64,000 nucleotides of DNA from Nocardia arthritidis NBRC 100137 (GTDB taxonomy: Bacteria > Actinomycetota > Actinomycetes > Mycobacteriales > Mycobacteriaceae). Under the pieces are notes generated by a model. The model saw only the letters and a program-made list of their open reading frames with translations, did no database searches and was not told where the DNA came from. The first letter of the stretch is position 1. Each line of letters begins with the position of its first letter. Made by a program: the position numbers and the translations under genes. Of the stretch, positions 57,194 to 64,000 are shown in pieces. The DNA lies in the NCBI RefSeq assembly GCF_001612765.1, contig NZ_BDBB01000007.1, positions 62,001 through 126,000 of the forward strand. Reading direction: 5' to 3'.

Positions 57194-57988
57194 GTGAGCG
57201 ACGCCTTCTATCTCCCCGACCCCGACCAGGCGGATCGCTTTCTGTCCACCGAGCTGACCCGCGGCCCCTGGTCGCCGGACGCCCAGCACGCGGGTCCGCC
57301 CTCGGCGCTGCTCGGGCACGTGATCGAGCGGTGCGAACCCCGTCCGGGGTTCCAGGTCGGCCGGGTCGCGGTCGAGATCCTCGGCCCGGTGCCGCTGGAA
57401 CCGCTGACCGCGGTGGCGCGGGTCGTCCGCCCCGGCCGCAGCGTCGAACTCATCGAGGCGACGCTGTCCACCGAGCGCGGGCCGGTGATGCGGGCGAACG
57501 CCTGGCGGTTCAAGCTGTCCGAACCGGAATTGCCGCTGCCGGAACGTTTCCTGCCCTCCGGCACACGTCCCGGTCCCGGCCACGCGGGCGTGTCCGCGCC
57601 GTTCCCCTCCACCCAGCCGGTGGGCTTCCACACCGCCATCGAATACCGCTTCGTCAGCGGCTCCTTCACCGAGCCCGGCCCGGCGTTGTGCTGGATCAGG
57701 CTCAAATACCCGATCGTCGCGGGCACCGATCCGAGCCCACTGGAACGCACCCTCGCGGCCGCGGATTCGGGAAACGGCATCAGCGCGGTCATGGACTGGT
57801 CGAAGTACCTGTTCATCAACACCGACCTGACGGTCACCCTGCACCGCCAGCCCGCAGGCGAATGGGTCTGCCTCGACGCCGTCACCTACCCCCAACCCCA
57901 TGGCATAGGTATGGCGGAATCCGCGCTCTACGACGAAAAGGGCCCCTTGGGCCGCAGCACGCAAACCCTCTTCCTCGGCAACCGATAG
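57194..57988 (+). CDS. Thioesterase family protein (TesB-like double hotdog)
   Basis: 264 residues from GTG 57194 (MSDAFYLPDPDQADRFLSTELTRGPWSPDAQHAGPPSALLGHVIERCEPRPGFQVGRVAVEILGPVPLEPL). The first half is an acyl-CoA thioesterase hotdog and the second (MDWSKYLFINTDLTVTLHRQPAGEWVCLDAVTYPQPHGIGMAESALYDEKGPLGRSTQTL) is the partner hotdog with the Asp/Thr-Gln pattern of the TesB family. It follows the KAS gene by 149 bp on the same strand and could release or trim its products. The first GTG (57149) is a weaker alternative start. Confidence 0.85.
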   Translation: MSDAFYLPDPDQADRFLSTELTRGPWSPDAQHAGPPSALLGHVIERCEPRPGFQVGRVAVEILGPVPLEPLTAVARVVRPGRSVELIEATLSTERGPVMRANAWRFKLSEPELPLPERFLPSGTRPGPGHAGVSAPFPSTQPVGFHTAIEYRFVSGSFTEPGPALCWIRLKYPIVAGTDPSPLERTLAAADSGNGISAVMDWSKYLFINTDLTVTLHRQPAGEWVCLDAVTYPQPHGIGMAESALYDEKGPLGRSTQTLFLGNR

Positions 57989-58311
57989 CCGAGGCAGACC
58001 CACTCGGCGTTCGTCGCCGAGACGCTGGCGGACGGGTCGGCACCTGCTGAACCGCCCAACCTTTCGGGTGGGAGCGATGCAAAACCCGACATCGCTGGTC
58101 AGTCCTTCCATCGCGTCCAACCCGACCGTCCACTCACGACATGGCCGACGTCGAGGCAATGGGCCATGCCCCGGGGGGTGTTGTCCAGCCCTACCTGCCG
58201 AGAACCCGAGAAGTCGAATCGCCGACCTTCGTCGCTCGAAAATCGAAGACGGCCGTCTTTTCGGCACCTTCTCCACCATCTTCGAAGCGATGTGGTCCAG
58301 CGCTCAGGGAG
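57989..58311. other. Non-coding stretch before the monophosphatase remnant
   Basis: About 320 bases without a supported gene. Frames on both strands are open but show no homology or ribosome-binding site. It may include decayed 5' sequence of the monophosphatase. Confidence 0.45.
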
Positions 58312-58680
58312 GGAAGCATCCACACCAAGAGCGACCGTGACTACGCGACCGATTTGGACCATCGGATTCAAGGCCACATCAGGCGGCATCCGGCAGATGC
58401 GTCACCCGAGTTCGGCTTCCTGGGGGCGGAACCCGATGACATGTCGCTCGATAGCACCGCCCGGTCCATGTGGGTTCTCGACCCGATCGACGGGACATCC
58501 AACTTCATCCATGGATTGCCGCTCTGCGCGGTCTCGCTGGCTCTGGTTCAGGACGGCGAACCGGTAATCGGGGTTGTCAACGCACCATTCCTGGGTCTGG
58601 AGTACCACGCGGCCGCCGGCCAAGGGGCGTTCGGCAACGACAAGCCGATCACTGACCGAACAATTGTCCCGCACAGGTAT
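58312..58680 (+). pseudogene. Inositol monophosphatase-family remnant
   Basis: About 120 codons with clear homology: IHTKSDRDYATDLDHRIQGHI, FLGAEPDD, then the metal motif WVLDPIDGTSNFIHGLPLCAVSLALVQDGEPVIGVVNAPFLGLEYHAAAGQGAF. The first 60-odd residues of the family are not recognisable in any frame. The C-terminal half (with the second metal Asp of the GxxWDxAA motif) is missing, because the frame runs into the antisense of a VOC gene. The truncation on both sides means it is inactive. Confidence 0.7.
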
Positions 58681-58683
58681 GTC

Positions 58684-59091
58684 TCACGGACGGGTCGAGA
58701 TCTGCTGGACGCCCCAGCCGTTCCCGTCCGGGTCGGTGAAGAAAAAGAAGCCCACGTTGTCGAGTGGGTCGGGCATGGGGGTGGGGTTTTCGCCGAGGAC
58801 TTGGATTTCGGTGAGCTCGACGCCTCGGGAGGTGAGTTCCTCATGGGCTTTGCGCAGGTCGTTGACCACGAGTTGCAGACCTTGTTGGGAGCCGGGTGTC
58901 ATGTCGGGCACCGCGCCCTTGCCGATCACGATCGAACAGCCGGAGCCGGGCGGGGTGAATTGCACGATGCGGACGTTGTCATCGATCTTCGTATCGTGGT
59001 CGACGGTGAAGCCGAGTTGTTCGGCGTAGAACTGTTTGGCTCGGTCGATATCCGACACGGGCACGATAACGACCTCGAGTGTCCAGTTCAC
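58684..59091 (-). CDS. VOC family protein
   Basis: 135 residues from GTG 59091 with AAAGGA upstream (MNWTLEVVIVPVSDIDRAKQFYAEQLGFTVDHD). Second half: VNDLRKAHEELTSRGVELTEIQVLGENPTPMPDPLDNVGFFFFTDPDGNGWGVQQISTRP, with the DPDG turn. It is a glyoxalase-like enzyme, reaction unknown. Its 3' end abuts the broken monophosphatase. It is probably downstream of and co-oriented with the TetR gene at 59,156. Confidence 0.85.
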   Translation of the reverse strand: MNWTLEVVIVPVSDIDRAKQFYAEQLGFTVDHDTKIDDNVRIVQFTPPGSGCSIVIGKGAVPDMTPGSQQGLQLVVNDLRKAHEELTSRGVELTEIQVLGENPTPMPDPLDNVGFFFFTDPDGNGWGVQQISTRP

Positions 59092-59155
59092 GGAGCATCC
59101 TTTCGGGGCGGGCAGCGGTATTCCTACCAGTGCGGACCGGTCGGCGCGGGAGAAA

Positions 59156-59800
59156 TCATCGCCGAGCCCAGCGCCAGTTGAACTCGTCCGGCGCGGGCGG
59201 GGGGCCGGGAAGTTCGCCGTCCGCGCTCAGCCCGGCCAGGAGCATCGCGAGCACACGGCGGCGCAGCTGGACGGTGCGCCGCGGATCGGGCACCGCGACG
59301 GCCGCGCAGGACTCCAGGATCAGGCCGAGATCCTGCGGGGTGACGTCCGGACGCAGTTCGCCGGTGGCATGGGCGCGGCGCACGAGATCCTCGGTGACCT
59401 TCGCGGAGTGCTGCACATCGGGCAGCATCGATTCGTCGGGGGTGAAGGTGCCCGCGAGATGCACGGCGAGGGAGTGCACGTCGGCGTCCACCACTCGTTC
59501 GAGAAAGCCGACCAGGCCGTGCCAGCCGTCCGGGTCTTGCAGCGCTACATCGGCTTCCGCGTTGTAGCGGCGCAGACCGTCGTGACAGAGCGTGCGCAGC
59601 AGCACCTCCTTGCTCGGATAGCGGCGGTACAGCGCACTGATTCCGACGCCCGCGCGTTCCGCGACGGCGGAGATCGGGGCCGTGGCGTCGGCGAGGAACA
59701 CGGCTCGGGCGGCCTCCAGGATCAAGCCGTCGTTGCGGGCGGCCTGTGCCTTACGGCCGGGTAGACCCTTTTGAGCTGGGGCATCGGATGTCTTCGGCAT
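59156..59800 (-). CDS. TetR family regulator divergent from an epoxide hydrolase
   Basis: 214 residues. The HTH is DGLILEAARAVFLADATAPISAVAERAGVGISALYRRYPSKEVLLRTLC. The C-terminal domain resembles the TetR_C ligand domain with several histidines. It is head to head with the epoxide hydrolase and both probably share the 19-bp inverted repeat as operator. Confidence 0.9.
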   Translation of the reverse strand: MPKTSDAPAQKGLPGRKAQAARNDGLILEAARAVFLADATAPISAVAERAGVGISALYRRYPSKEVLLRTLCHDGLRRYNAEADVALQDPDGWHGLVGFLERVVDADVHSLAVHLAGTFTPDESMLPDVQHSAKVTEDLVRRAHATGELRPDVTPQDLGLILESCAAVAVPDPRRTVQLRRRVLAMLLAGLSADGELPGPPPAPDEFNWRWARR

Positions 59801-59819
59801 GTCACCAGGATAGCACTTG

Positions 59820-59869
59820 AACGGAATGATCCGTTCTGTTACGGTTCAATCAGAACAGATCATTCCGTT
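59820..59869. promoter_or_regulatory. 19-bp inverted repeat (TetR operator)
   Basis: Arms AACGGAATGATCCGTTCTG and CAGAACAGATCATTCCGTT (18 of 19 symmetric) with a 12-nt spacer. Each arm is itself partly palindromic (around GGAATGATCC), so it can hold two TetR dimers, one for each divergent gene. It starts 20 bp from the tetR start and ends 16 bp from the hydrolase start. Confidence 0.75.
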
Positions 59870-59884
59870 TCAAAGGAGCAGGAC

Positions 59885-60967
59885 ATGACCGCGATCACCC
59901 CCTTCCGCATCGACGTCGACCAGGCCGACCTGGACGACCTGCGCGGCCGCCTCGCCCGCACCCGCTGGGCCGAGCAGATCCCCGGCTCGGGCGATACCTA
60001 CGGGGTGAGTGTCGAGCGCGTGCGCCACCTCGTCGACTACTGGCGTGACGAGTTCGACTGGCGCGGGGTGGAGAACTCGTTGAACGCCTATCCGCAGTTC
60101 ACCACCGAGATCGACGGCCAGAACATCCATTTCGTGCATGTGAGATCCACCCGCGCCGACGCGTTTCCGCTGATCCTCACGCACGGCTGGCCCGGTACCT
60201 TCGTCGAATTCATCGGCGTCATCGAGCCGCTCACCGCCGCCGGGTTCGATCTGGTGATTCCCTCCGTCCCCGGGTACGGATTCTCCGGCCCCACCACAGA
60301 GGCGGGTTGGAACGACGCCCGGATCGCGCGCGCCTGGGCGGAGCTGATGCGGCGGCTCGGCTACACCCGCTACGGCGCGGTGGGCAACGACGGCGGTTCG
60401 CAGATCTCGCCGGAACTCGGGCGGGTGGCGCCGGACCAGGTGGCCGGCGTGCACGTGACCCAGGTGTACTCGTTCCCGTCCGGAGATCCGGCGGAGCTGG
60501 CCGATCTCACTGAGGACGAGCAGCGATCGCTGGCCACCCTGGACTGGTTCGTGAAGAACAAGATGGGCTTCAACGTGCTGCAATCGCAGCAACCGCAGAC
60601 GCTGGCGCACGCGATCACGGACTCGCCCGCCGGGCTGGTCGGCTGGAACGGCCAGTTGCTCGGTCCGGACCTCGACGACGACTTCGTGCTGACCAACATC
60701 GCGATCCACTGGCTCACCGGCACCGCGGGTTCGGCGATCCGGCACTACTTCGAGAAGGACAAGGCCGAGCGTCCCACGGCGCCGACCACGGTTCCGCTCG
60801 CGCTGTGCGGCTCCAACGGGGATTTCCACGGCATCCGCCGCTTCGCCGAGCGCGACCACAACATCGTGTCCTGGCGCACGCACGACGTGTTCACCCACTA
60901 CCTGCACCACGTGGCGCCCGCGTTGATGGCGGAGGAGATCACGGAGTTCTTCGCGAAGCTGCGCTGA
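59885..60967 (+). CDS. Epoxide hydrolase-like alpha/beta hydrolase
   Basis: 360 residues from the ATG at 59885 with AAGGAG upstream. The N-terminal EHN domain (PFRIDVDQADLDDLRGRLARTRWAEQIPGSGDTYGVSVERVRHLVDYWRDEFDWR) is typical. The oxyanion motif is HGWPGT. The nucleophile position is the Asp of GNDGGSQ rather than the usual GGDWGA. The base histidine is probably the His of DVFTHYLHH, aligned to GGHF of other members. The motif differences suggest an unusual substrate. Likely regulated by the divergent TetR. The next gene is 106 bp downstream. Confidence 0.88.
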   Translation: MTAITPFRIDVDQADLDDLRGRLARTRWAEQIPGSGDTYGVSVERVRHLVDYWRDEFDWRGVENSLNAYPQFTTEIDGQNIHFVHVRSTRADAFPLILTHGWPGTFVEFIGVIEPLTAAGFDLVIPSVPGYGFSGPTTEAGWNDARIARAWAELMRRLGYTRYGAVGNDGGSQISPELGRVAPDQVAGVHVTQVYSFPSGDPAELADLTEDEQRSLATLDWFVKNKMGFNVLQSQQPQTLAHAITDSPAGLVGWNGQLLGPDLDDDFVLTNIAIHWLTGTAGSAIRHYFEKDKAERPTAPTTVPLALCGSNGDFHGIRRFAERDHNIVSWRTHDVFTHYLHHVAPALMAEEITEFFAKLR

Positions 60968-61073
60968 GACTGTCTCTTATGGCATCGAGACTTGCGGCCA
61001 TGGTTCGTCTCGTTTCCCGCTGATGTACTGGATTCATCAACGGCACAGCAGCCTCGAAACAGGAGAGAAAACC

Positions 61074-61697
61074 ATGAAAATCGCAGTCTTCGGAGCTACC
61101 GGGACCGTCGGCCGTCTCGTCGTCGAGCGGGCGCTGCGGGAGGGCCATGAGGTGACGGCCTTCACCCGCAGCGCCGCGAGCGTCACGCAGCGGCACGAGC
61201 GGCTGCGCGTGGTGGAAGGCGATGTGCTGGACACGCATTCGGTGCAGCGAGCGGTGCAGGGGCAGGACGCGGTGCTGATCTCGCTCGGCAACGGGCGCAA
61301 GGGCGTGGTCCGGGCGGGCGGCACCGAAGCGATCATCGACGCGATGAATCGCACGGGCGTCAAGCGGCTGATCTGTCAGACGACGCTCGGCGTCGGCGAC
61401 AGCCGCGGCAACCTGAACTTCCTGTGGAAGTACGTGATGTTCGGGTTGCTACTGCGCCCCGCCTACGCCGACCACGTCCGGCAGGAGGAATACGTCCTGG
61501 CCAGCGACCTGGACTGGACGATAGTGCGGCCGAGCGCGTTCACCGACGGACCGGCCACCGGCAGCTACCGGCGCGGATTCCCGGCGGGCGAGCGCGGTCT
61601 GAGCCTGAAGATCGCCCGTGCCGACATCGCCGAGTTCATGATCGAGCAACTGACCGACACGACTTACCTCCGTCAGGCGCCCGGCATCTCGAACTGA
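61074..61697 (+). CDS. NAD(P)-binding atypical SDR (NmrA-like)
   Basis: 207 residues from an ATG after AGGAGAG. The dinucleotide motif is IAVFGATGTVGRLVVERALREGHEVTAFTR. The segment YADHVRQEEYVLASDLDWTIVRPSAFTDGPATGSYR is the SDR_a5/NmrA pattern. No catalytic YxxxK is obvious, so it may be a sensor or a redox enzyme with a different base. It is parallel to the epoxide hydrolase and may be in its operon. Confidence 0.85.
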   Translation: MKIAVFGATGTVGRLVVERALREGHEVTAFTRSAASVTQRHERLRVVEGDVLDTHSVQRAVQGQDAVLISLGNGRKGVVRAGGTEAIIDAMNRTGVKRLICQTTLGVGDSRGNLNFLWKYVMFGLLLRPAYADHVRQEEYVLASDLDWTIVRPSAFTDGPATGSYRRGFPAGERGLSLKIARADIAEFMIEQLTDTTYLRQAPGISN

Positions 61698-61720
61698 GCG
61701 CACCATGCGGTGGCGCGGCA

Positions 61721-61755
61721 GCGGCCCATGCCCCGGAGCCGAGAGCATGGGCCGC
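61721..61755. terminator. Bidirectional terminator between the SDR and cobW genes
   Basis: Perfect 11-bp stem (GCGGCCCATGC with GCATGGGCCGC) and 13-nt loop in a convergent gap. Confidence 0.75.
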
Positions 61756-61760
61756 GATCT

Positions 61761-62897
<1,137 letters not shown>

Positions 62898-62904
62898 GAC
62901 ATTA

Positions 62905-62921
62905 ATGATAACGATTTTCAT
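62905..62921 (-). promoter_or_regulatory. Zur box of the cobW gene
   Basis: ATGATAACGATTTTCAT on the plus strand, a near-palindrome matching the AT-rich actinobacterial Zur motif (TGAAAATGATTTTCA-like). It is an A/T island in GC-rich surroundings, 8 bp before the chosen start. It is expected to switch the gene on when zinc is scarce. Confidence 0.75.
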
Positions 62922-62987
62922 TTGCTGTCCGCGGGCGGGTTGCGGTTGCCGGTGGCCGCCGGACCGGCTCGCCGTAGGGTTTGTGTC

Positions 62988-63833
62988 GTGAAACTGCTGC
63001 CATTGCCCGCCGAGGGGCAGACCCCCGTCCGGGCGCTCACCATCGCCGGTACCGATTCCGGCGGAGGCGCCGGAATCCAAGCCGATACCCGCACCATGAC
63101 GCTGTGTGGTGTGCACGCACTGGTGGCCGTCGCGGCGGTGACGGTGCAGAACACGGTGGGCGTCAGCGGCTTTCACGAGATTCCGCCGCAGGTCGTGGCC
63201 GATCAAGTGCGCTCGGTGACCACGGACATCGGCGTCGGCGCCGCGAAGACCGGCATGCTCGCCTCCACCGCGATCATCGAAGCGGTCGCGGCGGTGTGCC
63301 AGGAGGTCGGCATCGGTCGCGACGGCGACATTCCGCTGGTCGTCGATCCTGTCGCAGCCTCGATGCACGGCGATCCGCTGCTGCACGCCGAGGCGCTCGA
63401 CGCGCTGCGCAGCACCCTGATCCCACTCGCCACCGTGGTGACACCGAACCTCGACGAGGTCCGCCTGCTCACGGGTATCGACGTCGACGACGAGGATTCG
63501 GCGCGGCGCGCGGCCGAGGCGCTGCACAAGCTCGGGCCGCGGTGGGCGATCGTCAAGGGCGGGCACCTGCGCTCCTCCGAGTACAGCACCGACCTGCTGT
63601 TCGACGGCGAGCGATTCCTCGAGTTCACCGCCCCGCGCATCGCGACCGGCAACGACCACGGCGGCGGTGACACGCTGGCCGCCGCGACCGCCTGCGCGCT
63701 GGCCCACGGCTATTCGGTACCCGAAGCGGTCGAGTTCGCCAAGGAGTGGACCTACCGCTGCCTGGCCGCGTCCTACGATCTGGGCGCGGGCCACGGACCG
63801 GTGTCCCCGCTGTGGCGGTTGCATGAAAACTGA
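62988..63833 (+). CDS. thiD: Hydroxymethylpyrimidine/phosphomethylpyrimidine kinase
   Basis: 281 residues from GTG 62988. It phosphorylates HMP and HMP-P, the ThiC product, in thiamine synthesis. The family features are [34 protein letters not shown] and [23 protein letters not shown]. The substrate lid is WAIVKGGHL, and the anion-hole region is [16 protein letters not shown], where the usual HGTGCTL is replaced by a GGGDT variant seen in some actinobacteria. It is divergent from the cobW gene with about 90 bp between starts. Confidence 0.9.
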   Translation: MKLLPLPAEGQTPVRALTIAGTDSGGGAGIQADTRTMTLCGVHALVAVAAVTVQNTVGVSGFHEIPPQVVADQVRSVTTDIGVGAAKTGMLASTAIIEAVAAVCQEVGIGRDGDIPLVVDPVAASMHGDPLLHAEALDALRSTLIPLATVVTPNLDEVRLLTGIDVDDEDSARRAAEALHKLGPRWAIVKGGHLRSSEYSTDLLFDGERFLEFTAPRIATGNDHGGGDTLAAATACALAHGYSVPEAVEFAKEWTYRCLAASYDLGAGHGPVSPLWRLHEN

Positions 63834-64000
63834 GCCTGGCAACCGCGCGGCGCACGCCATTTCTTGTCGGTGGGCGCTGCGATACTGAGGACGTCGCCGA
63901 CACGGATGGCTTCAACGGCGAGGCGATCGGAACAACGACGTTCGGCGTGGATGCGGCGAAGACCTCGGCGCCCGGCCCGGGGGGCGCTGGCGGTCACATA
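63834..64000. other. Right-edge stretch, unassigned
   Basis: After thiD about 165 bases remain. A minus-strand frame (containing [23 protein letters not shown]) runs across it but has no recognised family and cannot be judged without more sequence. Confidence 0.3.

Noticed and set aside
58099-58389. Minus-strand 96-codon frame over the monophosphatase remnant
   Set aside because: It has no homology and opposes a frame with clear monophosphatase motifs.

Overview
The window is 64 kb of a high-GC actinobacterial chromosome, most like Nocardia or a close relative in the Nocardiaceae. The evidence is the strong GC bias, frequent GTG/TTG starts, a KasA/KasB-type ketoacyl synthase, a stand-alone GroEL2 behind two CIRCE boxes, and gene order shared with the Mycobacterium tuberculosis Rv0423c-Rv0440 region (thiC, xthA, GNAT, def, DUF3263, virR, sodC, carboxylate-amine ligase, Cdc48-like AAA ATPase, pssA, psd, groEL2). 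The genus is inferred. The synteny is from memory of the M. tuberculosis map. No tRNA, rRNA, CRISPR array or intact insertion sequence was seen, and the window reads as chromosomal backbone with a few accessory patches.

0-12.9 kb: 5' end of lpd (dihydrolipoyl dehydrogenase), an M19 dipeptidase, a secreted AMIN-like protein, an S9 prolyl oligopeptidase, an alpha/beta hydrolase, a TetR regulator, a HAD phosphatase, a divergent ArsR/MFS pair, a divergent MarR/SMP-30-like lipoprotein pair, then groEL2. 12.6-22.9 kb: a small conserved protein, nadE, a suppressor-of-fused protein, a ClpC2-like HTH/Clp-N protein with twin operators on a leaderless promoter, an ECF41 (SigJ-type) sigma factor with its partner oxidoreductase, pssA/psd (phosphatidylethanolamine synthesis), a GlsB-type membrane protein, fabH and an SRPBCC protein.

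23.4-31.2 kb: the most unusual locus. A response regulator/glutaredoxin-fold/thioredoxin-reductase fusion that lacks redox cysteines is followed by a cyclic-nucleotide-binding histidine kinase and a UBP-type zinc-finger protein. A lipoprotein, a Cdc48-like AAA ATPase and a polytopic membrane protein come next. 31.3-37.3 kb: a tightly overlapped Mrp Na+/H+ antiporter operon (fused A/B, then C to G). 37.3-44.4 kb: a PAP2 protein, carboxylate-amine ligase, sodC, virR and a DUF3263 protein on the minus strand, then def, GNAT and xthA on the plus strand.

44.4-50.2 kb: a TetR regulator with homogentisate dioxygenase and fumarylacetoacetase (tyrosine catabolism), a small conserved protein, and thiC behind a TPP riboswitch. 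50.2-59.1 kb: accessory material with many small regulators. It holds an XRE-TPR regulator with a resolvase-like partner, two VOC proteins, a MarR/VOC divergon with a long palindrome, a secreted/cytosolic pair of unknowns, a TetR/KAS divergon with a thioesterase, and a truncated inositol monophosphatase remnant. 59.1-64 kb: a TetR/epoxide hydrolase divergon with a near-perfect 19-bp inverted repeat, an NAD(P)-binding protein, a Zur-box-controlled CobW GTPase, and thiD. Recurrent themes are divergent regulator-target pairs with visible operators, and candidate leaderless promoters.
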